Origin: Mallotus nudiflorus
Lineage: Eukaryota; Streptophyta; Magnoliopsida; Malpighiales; Euphorbiaceae
DNA: 64,000 nt
Reading direction: 5' to 3'
NCBI GenBank assembly: GCA_947683625.1
Contig: CANTUR010000940.1
Location: 124,001 to 188,000 of the forward strand
The first letter of the stretch is position 1, and each line of letters opens with the position of its first letter. Both the position numbers and the translations under genes were made by a program. Positions 36,752 through 50,914 of this stretch are shown here, in pieces. The notes beneath the pieces were generated by a model. That model had not been told where the DNA came from, did not search any database, and saw nothing but the letters and a program-made list of their open reading frames with translations.

Positions 36752-39526
36752 TTATTTATTTTGTAAAAATTTACATGAATTGCCCCTCCTCCTTCTTCTT
36801 CCTCTCGATCCCTTCCTCTCACCCTCGCCGTCCGTTTCTCCTCCGACCAGAGCGCCTCCAGCCTTCCACCGTCGACCACCTCCTCGCTAGCAAGCTCCGC
36901 CGTCCCTGTTATCTTCTCCGGCGCCGATCAAGCCCATTTCCATTATTTTTGGTCGAAACTCAAGCTTCCACTGTTCTTCCTCCTCCGACCACCATTCTTC
37001 GTGTTTCCGGTGTCCTTGAACTCCTTAATCTTCTATGATCTTGATTCTAGCTTCGGTTTGAGCTTTAACTTCCTCAATTTTTCTGTTTCTCGATTTTTTC
37101 AATTTCGGCCATAATTGATTTTTAAATTTTTTTGAGATTTTCTTTGTGATTCATGAAAAATTCCTTAAAAAGTGTTCATCCTAGTAGCTTAATCTTCATG
37201 TGTGAATTTTTTTAGAATTTTTGGAGTTTATTTTGATTTTTGGTTATTTTTGATTATTTTATCATTATTTTCTAATTTTCTAAAATTAATTAATTAAATT
37301 ATGAAATTGTGTTTTATGGTAATTATAGGTGTTGAAATGATTTATAGAAATTTATTTGGAATTTTTGTGAATTTCTATGCATTTATTTTGAATTTAATTA
37401 GTTTATGTAATTTTGAGAAAATAGGGTTAATTGTGTTGTTAATTGAAATTAATGGGTTAATTAAGTTTATTTAGTGATATTATTGAAAAATATGTTGAGA
37501 AATTTAATTTTGTGAAATTATATTATTTTTGGTGAATTTTTGAATTAATTTTAGTATATTTATATATATAGGGGTATTTTGGTAATTTTACCCTAAATTG
37601 GCTAAAAATGTAATTAAATTGGTTTTAATAGTTATTTAGGGTATAAAAATGATTTCTACAAATTATTTAGTATTTTTAACTAATTAAAACTATTTTTCGT
37701 AAATTATTTTCAATTATATATATAATATATGATTTTTCTAATAAAATGAGTTTTTATCGATTTTTACTGTGTTTTAGGGTTAATTACGTAATTTCTACTT
37801 ATAAAATGTGTTTTTAGTATATAAGGGTATTTTCGGTATTTCTGTATTGTTCTGTGAATTGTGGACCTTGGTTGGTAAACTGTAGTTTGGAGTCCGATCG
37901 AGAGATTGTGATTGTGGTTCTGTGCCTATCTTTCGAAGTGTGTTTCTTTGCAGGGCCGGCTCTACTCTTTGAGTAGAGAGATGCCTGTTTTACAGGGGAG
38001 GTTCTGTTGGATTTTCGATAGAATTCTCGTAAAACGTGATGTCCGGTCGAACCCTAATTCTAATTCTGTGTCTAATATTCTAGATCGAGTTTCTAGGATT
38101 TTCTATTAGGTTTATCTTGATGTCTGTTATTATTGTTTGTTTAGTTGCACCGAGACCGAGGCCTAGTGGACCAGGCCCGTCAGACCCATCTCGAGGAGCG
38201 CAATAAATAGTGAGTTGCTATTATATATATATGTTCTAGGATGCATGTTTTAGAAATATGTGTTTTATTTTGATTAAATATGCATAATGATTTAATTAGT
38301 ACTTAAGTTTATTTTTAGTTTATTTTTGGTATATTTTCAAACTATATGCATGTTTTATTAATAAATCATTCTTAAAATGCTTTTAGGTATATCCTTTGTA
38401 TATTCTAGTTTATTTTGTAATTTAATTGGATTTATTTGACGTATATATACTCGAAATATACCTTGTTTACTTTTGATATATTTCTATTATATATATGGTT
38501 TATGTTACTATTTTATTTAAATTCATGCATCATTTATTTTTATGAATGTATGTTTTATATTTAAAATGAAGGATATCAATAGAACGTGCTACCTAGTGGG
38601 CAGCACTAGGACCAAGTACGTACCGGTATGCTGATAGCATTTAGGCTATATTACTAACCACTTGTGGATATTAATTGGATATGATTATTTGATGTGTGAG
38701 ATATGAATTGGGAGTGTGATTACTGGAGCTCGGTTGACCAAGTGTCTCGGGGCCAATCACACTGACAGTCAGACTGCTGGAGCTCGGTTGACTTAGAGTC
38801 TCGGGGCCAGTTTACTGTCCAAATGGAATAAGTGAATATATTGGAATAAGTGAGCCTGTATGGCTAGAGAGTTGTCTAACACTGTTTGCGGTTGCGATTT
38901 TCTAGAGTTCTATTTGATCCTTCATAACCAGTGGTTTTCAAACAAAATATATAAAAATGATTTTTATTGCATCTGTGTGTATTTGCTTGTATACATACAT
39001 ATTATATATACTTTTGACTGTCTGCATTGGCATTTAGTATTCATGTATATATATTATAGTAATTCACTCAGTGAGGTCTGACTCCCCTCTGTTGACTATT
39101 TTTCAGGAGAGTCATCGTCTTCAGACCTCAGTAGCAAGCCTGTACGCCGGATTTCTTCCGCCCCGTCTTTTTTTATGTAAACTGCTCACCTGAGTTCTAT
39201 TTTTATAATCTAGACACTGCAGTAGTTGTAAATAAACTGTGGGTTTTATGTATTATATTTGTGTGAGTTATGTATTTTAAGAATTTGAACTGAAACTTGT
39301 ATTAAAGGATTTATTTATATATGAGATGAGGATTTGATTTAATTTCATCTGGTGGAAATGTTATTTTGATATTTATGATTTTATTTCCACTGCTTAATAT
39401 TTTACTTAATTGTGTTATTATTATTATTGCTCGAGTTTATTTTATTTTAGGCTTGCTACGGGTTTCGGATTCGAAAGAATTCCCGTTCCCTAGCACCGGT
39501 CATGGCCCCTGTTTTGGGTCGTGACA
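36233..39526 (+). mobile_element. Solo chromovirus LTR 'D' inserted in LTR C
   Basis: A 3294-bp LTR from TGTAATATCCCG to GTCGTGACA, with target duplication ACCGG on the left and ACTGG on the right (a single C-to-T change in a CpG). No internal region. The double hairpin is at 37960-38035, the single hairpin near 38592-38610 and the paired long hairpins at 38715-38820. The 87-codon Pro/Arg/Leu-rich frame at 36775-37038 lies in the variable first block. Confidence 0.93.
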
Positions 39527-42523
39527 ACTGGTGCTAGGGAACGGGAATTCTTTCGAATCCGGAACCCGTAGCAAGCCTTAAAGTAAAATAAAGACATGCA
39601 ATAATCATAATAACATAAATAAGATAATAATTTGCCATAACATAAATAAAATAATAATCTGCTAATAAAATTAATTATACATCCTCATCTCATATATAAA
39701 TAATCTTTTAATACAAATCCAATTCAAATCTTTAAAATACATAACTCACACAAATATAATACATAAACCCCACAACTATTTACAATTACTGCAGTGTCTA
39801 GATTATAAAAGAAAGCTCAGATAAGCAGTTTACATAGTGAAGTCGGGGCGGAAGAAATCCGGCGTATGGGTCTGCTACTGAGGTCTGAAAATGATGACTC
39901 TCCTGAAAAATAGTCAACGGAGGGGAGTCAGACCTCACTGAGTAAATTGTTATAATATATATACATGCAAACTAAATGGCAATGCACACCATCAACAGTA
40001 TATATATATATATAATAAATATATATACAAGAAAATATACACAGATGCAACAAAATCATTTTATACATTTTTACTGAAAATCACTATTTATGAAGGATCA
40101 AATAGAACCCTAGAAAACTATAACCTCAAACAGTGTTAGACAACACTCTAGCCATACAGGCTCACTTATTCCAAATATATTCACTTGTTCCATTTGGACA
40201 GTAGACTAGCCCCAAGACACTAAGTCAATCGAGCTCCAGCAGTCTGACTGTCAATGTGATTAGCCCTGAGACACTTGGTCAACGGAGCTCCAGCAATCAC
40301 ACTCCCAAATCATATCACACATCAAATCAAATCAATCCGATCAATATCCATAAATAGATTAGTAATATAGCTTGAATGCTATCAGCATACCGGTACGTAC
40401 TCGATCCTCGTGCTGCCCACTAGGTAGCACGTTCTATTGATATTCTTCATTAAAATATAAAATATACATTCATAAAACAAATGATGCATGATATTAAATA
40501 AAATAGCAATATAAACTATATATATACTAGAAATATACAAAAAATAAACCAGGTATATTCCGAGTATATATACGTCAAATAAATTCAATTTAATTACAAA
40601 ATGAACTAGAAATATACTTAAAAACATTTTAAGTATAAATCATTAATAAAACATGCATATAGTTCAAAATATACCAAAATATACTGAAAATATACCAAAA
40701 ATAAACCTAAGTAATACTTAAATCATTTATGCATACTTTACTAAAATAAATAATATATTCCTAAAACATGCACCTTAAAAACATATATATATATATATAT
40801 ATATAATAACAACTCACGGTTATTGCGCTCCTCGAGACGGATCCGACGGGCCTGGTCCACTTGGCCTCAGTCTCGGCGTAACTAAACAAACAAACGATAA
40901 CACGACATTAGAATGAATCTATCGAAATTTCTAGAAACTCAGTCTAGAATACTAGACACAGAATTAGAATAAGAATTTGACCGGACATCACATTTTACGA
41001 GAATTCTACCAAAAATCCGGCAGAACCTCCCCTATAAAATGGACATCTCTCTACTCAAAGAGTAGAGCCGGTCCTGTAAAGAAAATACACTTCGAGAATG
41101 AACAAAATTCACAACCTCTCGGTCGGACTCCAAACTACAATTCACCAACCAAGTTTCACAATTCACAGAATAATTACAGAAAAATCAAAAAATACCAAAA
41201 TACCCTTAAATACTCAAAATATAGCAAACTTAAATATTCAAATGCTAAAAATTTTTATTTAACCGATAAATATATAAAAACCCTAATTTTAATAAAATAT
41301 TATTAAAAGTCGATAATTCTTAATAAATTTATTAATATTGACCAAAATATATTTTATAAATCCAAATTACATAATTAACCCTAAAACTTACTAAAAATCG
41401 ATAAAAACCCATTTATTTAGAAAAATCGTATATTATATATAATTTGAAAATAATTTACGAAAAATAGTTTTAATTAGTTAAAAATAATAAATAATTTGTA
41501 GAAATCATTTTTATACCTTAAATAACAAGTAAAACCAATTTAATTATATTTTTAACCAATTTAATATCAAATTACCAAAATACCCCTAGTTACGTAAATT
41601 TCCTAAAATTAATAAAAAAATTCACCAAAAATAATATATTTGCTCAAAATTAATTTTCTCAACATATAATTCAATAATATCAATAAATATAACCAATTAA
41701 TTTCAGTAAAACACATAATTAACCTAATTTTCCAAAAATTACATAAATTAAATAAATTCAAAATAAATATATAAAATTCTCAAAAATTACAAATAAATTT
41801 CTAAAATGCATTTAAACACCTATAAATACCATAAAACACAATTTCATAATTTAATTAATTAATTTTCAAAAATTAAAAAATATTAATAAAATAATAAAAA
41901 ATTCACAAAAATCAAAATAATTCCCAAAAATTCCAAAAAAATTCACAAAGTTAGATTAAGCTACTATGATCAATGTTTGTGAAGGGAGTTTTCTTGAATC
42001 ATGCAAATCGAAACTCAAAAAAATTCAAAAACCCTAATAGGTTGAAAATGAAAAATCAAAACCTAGGGAAATCTAGACCGTTTCAAGTGAAAAAAAGTTT
42101 GGAAATGGACTCACCGAAGCTTAAGGAGAAGATAGAAACCAGTGGCGTCGTGTTTGGTGGCCGAAAACTCGTTGATCGACAGTGAAGAAGTTTTTGGCTT
42201 CTCTTGGATATTCTGACCAAAACATGCCGAAAAAGGAGGTAGCAGGCATTGAGAATGGCTGGAAGTGGTGGTGGGAGGCTGAGAGGCACAATGACAGGAA
42301 GAAAATGGCATAATCGGCGCCGGAATGGTGCAAGGGAACGATCGGAGAAGAAGAAGGAGAGGGAGTGGCAAACTTGTAAATATTCTGAACTTTATTTTTA
42401 GTTATAATATTATATGTATATATGTATATGTATATCTATCTCACTTTATTATTTTAATATATAATATAGTACAGACAATAAACATGCACCACACACATAT
42501 ATTAATAATATATACACATATAC

Positions 42524-45500
42524 TGTAATATCCCGTGTTTTTAAATATTTTTACACTTGACCGGGATATGCAGTGTTAATAATTTTTATATATATTTTAC
42601 GATATTTTTACGAGTTGATATGTATTTAAAACCTATTTTAATTACTGTGTATTATTTACAGTGCTTTACGTAAAATTTTCCCGGGACTTTCATTTTTGGG
42701 GAAATTTTCACGTAAATAATTTATTATTAATTATTTTAAATATATTTTCGGACTTGCATGAACTCATACGTATTTTTAAAATATTAAACACCGTGTATAT
42801 ATGTAATTATTTATTAATTAGGGTTTAATATTACCCTAATATTTTATTAATTATTTATTAGTTTTATTGTTATTTAATTATATTTATTTAGTATAAATTA
42901 TTAAATTATTAAAATTTTATGTGTGTGGTGTATATTTAATGTGTGTGATTTAATATTATTTTAATATATAGTATAATCTATATATATACACATTATATAT
43001 CAAAAAAATCAAACTTTGGAAAATTACCATTTTGCCCCCGAGCCTCCTTCTTCCCCGATTTGCTTCCCTTCGCCGTCCGGATGCCTGCCGTGCCGTTCCC
43101 TTGCCATGAGAGTGCCGTCCGGTGTGCCACCACCTTCCCCAGCCTCTTCCGGCGCCTGTGGTAGCCATTTACGGTGCTTGGAAGCCATTTTTGGCCGGAG
43201 AAGCCGAAACTTTGGCCACCGTCGATCACGCTGATTCCAGCCACCATTTTCGACACCGCTGGTCTCTTTCTTCTCCTTGATCTCCGGTGAGTGTGATTCT
43301 AGCTTTGGTTTGAGCTTAAATGGTCTAGAATTGCTTAGGTTTCGAATTTTCAATTTCGGCCTATTAGGGTTTTTGATTTTTTTGAGCTTTGAATTGATTG
43401 ATTCATGAAAAATCCCTTCACAAATGTTGATACTAGTAGCTTAATCTACATGTATGAATTTTTGTGGAATTTTTGGAGATTGTTTGGATTTTTGGGTATT
43501 TTTGAATATTTTAATATTATTTTCTAATTTTCGGAAATTAATTATTTAAATTATGAAATTGTGTTTTATGGTTAAATTAGGTGTTGAAATGAATTATAGG
43601 AATTTATTTGGAATTTTTATGAATTTCTAAGTATTTATTTTGAATTATTTGAGTTTATGTAAATTTGAGAAATTAGGGTTAAATGTGTTTTATTTGAATT
43701 TAATTGGATAATTGGGTTTAATTATTCATATTATTGATAAATATGTTGAGAAAATTAATTTTGGATAATTGTATAATTTTTGGTGAATTTTTGAAGTAAT
43801 TTAAGTATATTTATATATATAGGGGTATTTTGGTAATTTTACCCTAAATTGGCTAAAAATGTAATTTAATTGGTTTTAATAGTTATTTAAGGTATAAACA
43901 TGATTTCTACAAATTATTTAGTATTTTTAACTAATTAAAACTATTTTTCGTAAATTATTTTCAATTATATATATAATATACGGTTTTTCTAATAAAATGA
44001 GTTTTTACCGGTTTTTACAGTGTTTTAAGGTTAATTATGTAATTTCTACTTATAAAATGAATTTCTATGTTATAAGGATATTTTTGGTATTTCTGGAATT
44101 GTTCTGTGTTTATGGACCCCGGTCGGTAGACTGTAGTTTGGAGTCCGACCGAGGGGTTGTGGTTGAGTGTTGAGCCTATATTTCAAAGTGCGTTTCTTTG
44201 CAGGGTTGGCTCTACTCTTTTGAGTAGAGAGATGTCCGTTTTACAGGGGAGGTTCTGTCGAATTTTCGGTAGAATTCTCGTAAAACGTGATATCCAGTCG
44301 AACCCTAATTTCTAATTCTATGTTTAATACTCTAGATCAAATTCTAGGATTTCTGTTAGGTTTATTCTAATGTCTGTCGTTATTGCTTGTTTAGTTGCAC
44401 GGAGACCGAGGGCTAGTGGTCCAGGCTCGTCGGATCCATCTCGTGGAGCGCACTAGGTGAGTTACTATACTATATATATATGCTTTAGGATGCATGATTT
44501 AGAAATATATGTTTTATTTTGATTAAAGTGCATAAATAATATGATTTGTATTTTAGTATATTTTTGGTGTATTTTTGGTATATATTAAATTATATGCATG
44601 TTTTGTAAATAAAATATATTTAAAATATTTTTAAATATATTTCCAACTTAATTTATAATTTGATTGAATTCATTTGACATATATATACTCGAAATATACC
44701 TGGTTTACTTTTGGTATATTTCCGATATATATATGGTTTATGTTGTTATTTTATTGAACTTCATGCATCATTTATTTTTGTGAATGAATGATTTATATTA
44801 TTAATGAAGGACATCAATAGAACGTGCTACCTAGTGGGCAGCACTAGGACCGAGTACATACCAGTATGCCTATAGTATTTAGGCTATATTACTAACCATT
44901 TGTGGATATTGATTGATTATGATTATTTGATGTGTGAGATGTGTTTTGGGTGTGATTGCTGGAGCTCGGTTGACCAAGTGTCTCGGGGCCAATCACACTG
45001 GCAGTCAGACTGCTGGAGCTCGATTGACTTAGTGTCTCGGGGCCAGTCTACTGTCTAAATGAATTAAGTGGATATATTTTGGAATAAGTGAGCCTGTATG
45101 GCTAGAGTGTTGTCTAACACTATTTCCGAGGTTGCGATATTCTAGGGTTCTATGTGATCCTTCATATTTCTAGGAGTCAAACCTCAGTAGCAAGTCGATA
45201 CGCCGAATTTCTTCCGCCCCGGCTTCTTTGTGTAAACTATTTACTTGAGTCTTATTTCTATAATCTAGACACTGCAGTAGTTGTGAATTAGAATGTGGGA
45301 TTTCATGTATTTTATTTAAAGAGATGTATTATATTGAAACTGGATTTGTATTAAAAGATTTTATATATATGTGATGAGATGAGATTTGATTTAAATCCAG
45401 TGATGAAAATGTTATTATTATATTTATGATTTTTATTTCTACTGCATATAATATTGTTATTGTTATTATTGCATGTTTTATTTTTATTTATAGGCTTTCT

Positions 45501-45569
45501 ACGGGTTCCGAATTCGAAAGAATTCCCGTTCCCTAGCGCCGGTCATGGCCCCTGTTTTGAGTCGTGACA
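42524..45569 (+). mobile_element. Solo chromovirus LTR 'E' inserted in LTR C
   Basis: A 3046-bp LTR from TGTAATATCCCG to GTCGTGACA, flanked by an exact TATAC duplication (42519-42523 and 45570-45574). No internal region. The donor-like CCG followed by GTGAGTGTG is near 43287, the acceptor-like TTTCTTTGCAG ends at 44203, the double hairpin is at 44210-44286, the exon-like block at 44395-44456, the single hairpin at 44830-44848 and the paired long hairpins at about 44950-45055. Compared with D and F, roughly 100 bp just after the second hairpin pair are missing. Confidence 0.93.
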
Positions 45570-47515
45570 TATACATATATATAGTTAATTAATTAATTAA
45601 TATAAAAACTATATTATATAATTTATTTATAAAATAAACCCTAATTTTAATTTAAATAAATGTACGTATATGCACTTTATTTAACACTTTAAAATTATGC
45701 ATGAACTCATGCAAATTCATAAAACTATTTAGAATAATTAATATTAAATTATTTACATTTTAATTTCCCCGAAAATAAAATTTCAAGAAAAATTTTTCAT
45801 AGAGGACTTAAAATAAATAAAAAAATAATTAAAAATGTCTTTAATAAATAACACTCATTAAATAATCATAATTATATATAAAAATTATTAATACTGCATA
45901 TCCCGATACAGTTTAAAATCATTTAAAAACTCGGGATATTACAAAAGTGAATTTTTATTAATTTCCATTGAATTATCGAGAAAATTGGATTTTTAATAAT
46001 ATTATATTATTATTGTAGGATTTTTATGTAATTATTGTGAAAATAATTATTTTTAGTGTTTTAATGTTAAATATGCTAAATTTTGTTATTTTGAGGATAT
46101 TTATGGCAATTATTGATTTTTTGTATATTTATTATATTATATGGATTATTGGTGAATTATGAATCTCGATTGGGGAAATTGTGTAGTTTGGGATCCCAAC
46201 TGAGGGTTGTATGAATTGTAATTTTAGAAGTGAATTTCTATGTAGGATTGGCCCTACTTTTGTAGGGAGATGTTCGTTTTACAAAGGAGACTCTACCAAA
46301 ATTTTGATAGATTTCTCGTAAAACGTGAAAACCAGTCCAAGTTTAGTTTTGAAATTTTTTCTTTAGTCTTTCTATAGTAATCCTAGAAGCATAGAGTTAG
46401 AAGTTTATTCTAATGGTTGTTATTATTTTGTTTTTCTAGTTGCACCAAGACTGAGGCCTATTAGATCAGGCCCTTTGATTCTGTCTCGTGGAGCGTGAAT
46501 CAGTGAGTTATTATATTGTATATATATGCATTGCATATAGGATGCATGACTTAGGATTTTTCATTTTCATTATATGTTTTTAAAAGTGATTTAATTTATT
46601 ATATGATTTGGTATAATTTCAGTTTATTTTTAGTATATCTTGATATAGGTATGTTTGCATATTTTCAATATATGTTTACTATATCTTGGAATATCTAGAG
46701 CTATTTTGATATATGCATGTTATATAATTAGGTATATTTTTAGTATATTTTTAATATATGTTCAAATTAAATACATGTTTTAAATGTATATTTATTCATA
46801 ATTGTTTTATTAAATGATTTGTGTACTTTAGGTATATTTTTAGTATATTTCAGGTATATTTCTAAGTAAATGCATGTTATATTATGGATTTATACTTAAA
46901 TTATTTTTAAGTATATCATTGGTTTATCTTTGGTATATTTCATGTTTCACTTGACATATATATACCTGAAATATACTTGGTTTATTTTAGGTATATCTCT
47001 GGTATATATATGGTTTATTTTACTATTATGAATGTTATTCTACATTATTTATTTTCCAAATGTATGATTTATTTTAAATGAAGGATATCAATAGAACGTG
47101 CTACCTAGTGGGCAGCACTAAAACCTTATACGTACCGGTGCGATAAATTATGGTTGAGTGAGAATCAATTGTGGTGATTACAATTTGGTTGAGAATGATA
47201 TGATTGATTTGATTGAGATGTGATGTGATTATTAGTGTGATTGTTGGAGCTCGATTAACCAGGTGTCTCAAGGCTAATCGCATTGACAGTCAGACTGCTG
47301 GAGCTCGGTTGACTTAGTCTCTCTAGGCTAGTCTACTATCCAAAATGGAATAAGTAATCTATTTGGAATTAAGTGAGCCTGTATGGCTAGAGTGATGCTA
47401 TGGTTGATTGAGGTTGCGATTAATAGGGTTCTATTTGATCCTTCATGTATAAAAATAAATGTTTTCTGCATTTATTTTATGTATAAAAGCAGAGTTTGAC
47501 ATTTGTGTGTAATGC

Positions 47516-47562
<47 letters not shown>

Positions 47563-47681
47563 TGCCTGATTATTATGGTTTAGATTGCATATATATATAG
47601 TATAATAATTCACTCAGTGAGGTCTAACCCCCTTAATATTTTTTTTTCAGGAGATCTTATATCGTTAAACCTTAGTATTAG

Positions 47682-50600
47682 TGTCACGACCCAAAACAGG
47701 GGCCATGACCGGCGCTAGGGAACGGGAATTCTTTCGAATCCGGAACCCGTAGCAAGCCTAAAAATAAAATAAAACATGCCATAATAACAGTAACAATATG
47801 ATATGCAGCGGAAATAAAAATCATAATATCGTAATATCATAATATTATCCATATCAACTGGATTTAAATCAAATCTCATCTCATAGATATATAATCTTTA
47901 ATACAAATCCAGTTTCAATATAATACATCTCTTTTAAAATAAAATACATGAAATCCAATACTTTAATTCACAACTACTGTAGTGTCTAGATAAAATAAAT
48001 AAGACTCAAGTAGACAGTTTACATAAAGAAGCCGGGGCGGAAGAAATCCGGTGTATCGACCTGCTACTGAGGTCTGAAGAAGTTGACTCTCCTGAAAAAT
48101 AGTCAACGGAGGGGAGTCAAACCTCACTGAGTGAATTACTATAATATATATACATACACACTAAGTGATAATGCATACAGTCAATAGTATATATATAATA
48201 TGTATATATACAGACAATTTCACACAGATGCAATAAAATCATTTTATATATTTTCATTAAAAATCATCTTTTATGAAGGATCACATAGAACCCTAGAATA
48301 TCGCAACCTCGAAAAAATAGTGTTAAACAACACTCTAGCCATACAGGCTCACTTATTCCAAATATATCCACTTATTCCATTTGGACAGTAGACTGGCCTC
48401 GAGACACTAAGTCAACCGAGCTCCAGCAGTCTGACTGCCAGTGTGATTGGCCCCGAGACACTTGGTCAACCGAGCTCCAGCAATCACACCCAAATCACAT
48501 CTCACATATATCAATAATCACAATCAATCAATATCCTCAAATAAGTTAGTATATAGCCTAAATACTATAGGCGTACCGGTACGTACTCGGTCCTAGTGCT
48601 GCCCACTAGGTAGCACGTTCTATTGATATCCTTCATTATAAATATAAAACATTCATTCACAAAAATCAATGATGCATGAATTTAAATGAAATAACAATAT
48701 AAACCATATATATACCGGAAATATACCAAACGTAAACCAGGTATATTTCGAGTACATATACGTCAAATGAATTCAATCAAATCATAAATTAAACTAAAAA
48801 TATATTTAAAAACATTTTAAATATATTTTATTAATAAAACATGTATATAATTTAATATATACCAAAAATATACTTAAAGTAAACTTAAGAAATAATCAAA
48901 TTATTCATGCATATTTAATCAACCTAAATCATGCATTTCTAAATCATGCATCCTAAGCATATATATATAGTATAGTAACTCACCTAGTGCGCTCCACGAG
49001 ACGGGTCCGACAGGCCTGGTCCACTAGCCCTCGATCTCGGTGCAACTAAACAAGAAATAAGTAATCGACATTAGAATAACCCTAACAGAAATCCTAGAAT
49101 TCAATCTAGAGTATTAAACACAGAATCGGAATTTAGGGTTCGATTGGACATCACGTTTTACGAGAATTCTACCGAAAATCCGACAGAACCTCCCCTGTAA
49201 AACGGACATCTCTCTACTCAAAAGAGTAGAGCCGACCCTGCAAAGAAATACACTTCGAGAAATAGGCTCAACACAATCAAATCCCACGGTCGGACTCCAA
49301 ACTACAGTCCACCGACCGGGGTCCACAAACACAGAATAATTCCAGATATACCAAAAATATCCTTAAATCACAGAAATACATTTTATACGTAGAAATTACA
49401 TAATTAACCTTTAAACACCGTAAAAAACCGAATAAAACTCATTTTATTAGAAAAAACGTATATTATATATATAATTGAAAATAATTCACGAAAAATAGTT
49501 TTAATTAGTTAAAAATACCAAATAATTTGTAGAAATCATTTTTATACCTTAAATAATTATTAAAACCGATTAAATTACATTTTTAGACAATTTAGGGTAA
49601 AATTACCAAAATACCCCTATATATATAAATATACTATAATTACTTCAAAAATTCACCAAAAATCATACAATTATCCAAAATTAATTTTCTCAACATATTT
49701 ATCAATAATATCAATAATTAAACCCAATTAACCAATTAAATTCAAATAAAAACACATTTAACCTAATTTCTCAAAATTACATAAACTTCAATAATTCAAA
49801 ATAAATACTTAGAAATTCATAAAAATTCCAAATAAATTCCTATAATTCATTTCAACACCTAATTCAACCATAAACTCCAATTTAATAATTTAAATAATTA
49901 ATTTCCAAAAATTAGAAAATAATATTAAAATATTCAAAAATACCCAAAAATCCAAAAAATCTCCAAAAATTCTACAAAAATTCATAAATGTATATTAAGC
50001 TACTAGGAACAACATTTGTGAAGGGAGTTTTCATGAATCATCCAATTCAAAGCTCAAAAAAATCAAAAACCCTAATAGGCCGAAATTGACAAAATCGAAA
50101 CCTAAGCAATTCTAGACCATTTAAGCTCAAACCAAAGCTAGAATCACACTCACCGGAGCTCAAGGAGAAGAAAGAGACCAGCGGTGTCGAAAATGGTGGC
50201 CGAAATCGGCGTGATCGACGGTGGATCGATTTTCAGCTTCTCAGGCCAAAACCGACCTCCAGATGTCGGAAACGGCTACCACAGGCAGCGAAAATGGTTG
50301 GGGAAGGCGGTGGCACACCCACGGTGAAGAAACGGCGTGACAGGCGTCCGGACGGCGAGGAGAAGGTGATCGGGGAAGGAGTAGTCGGGGGCAGTTTTGT
50401 AATTTTCCAAATCTTTTGTAATTTGACAAATTTTAATGTATATATGTATATATATATACTTTATACTATATATTAAAATAATATTAAATTACACACATCA
50501 AATATACACCACACACATAAAATTTAATATTTTAATAATTTATACTAAATAAAATTAATTAAATAACAATAAAACAAATAAATAATTAATAAAATATTAG

Positions 50601-50914
50601 GGTAATAATAAACCCTAATTAAATAAATATATACACACGTAGGCTTTATTTAGTATTTTAAAAATACGTATGAGTCCATGCAAGTCCGAAAATATATTTA
50701 AAATAATTAATATTAAAATATTTACGTGAAAATTTCCCCGAAAATGCAAGTCCCGGGAAAATTTTACGTAAAGTACTGTAGATAAAACACAGTATCTAAA
50801 ATAGGTTTTAAATACATATCAACTCGTGAAAATATCGCAATATATATACAAAAATTATTGACACTGCATATCCCGGTACAGTATAAAAATATTTTAAAAA
50901 CACGGGATATTACA
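47682..50914 (-). mobile_element. Solo chromovirus LTR 'F' inserted in LTR B
   Basis: A 3233-bp LTR from TGTCACGACC to GGGATATTACA on the plus strand, flanked by an exact ATTAG duplication (47677-47681 and 50915-50919). No internal region. It is closer in sequence to the LTRs of the complete element than C, D or E are. The double hairpin is at 49155-49231. Confidence 0.93.

Larger units (their letters stand above)
36202..45943 (-). mobile_element. Solo chromovirus LTR 'C' inserted in LTR B, itself split by two LTRs
   Basis: The pieces 36202-36232, 39527-42523 and 45570-45943 form one minus-strand LTR of about 3.4 kb. An exact target duplication AAAGT flanks it (36197-36201 and 45944-45948). 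Two plus-strand LTRs interrupt it. The double hairpin at about 40991-41073 has paired G-to-A and C-to-T changes at the outer base pair of the long stem. Both changes fall in CpG dinucleotides and could be simple deamination. Confidence 0.92.

Noticed and set aside
36775..37038. An 87-codon Pro/Arg/Leu-rich frame resembling a secreted or transit peptide
   Set aside because: It occupies the CT-rich first block of LTR D. Equivalent blocks in LTRs A, E and others give unrelated peptides, so the reading frame is not conserved.
40991..41073. Paired G-to-A and C-to-T change in the long stem of LTR C as evidence for covariation
   Set aside because: Both positions are in CpG dinucleotides, so independent deamination is enough. 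It was not counted as support.
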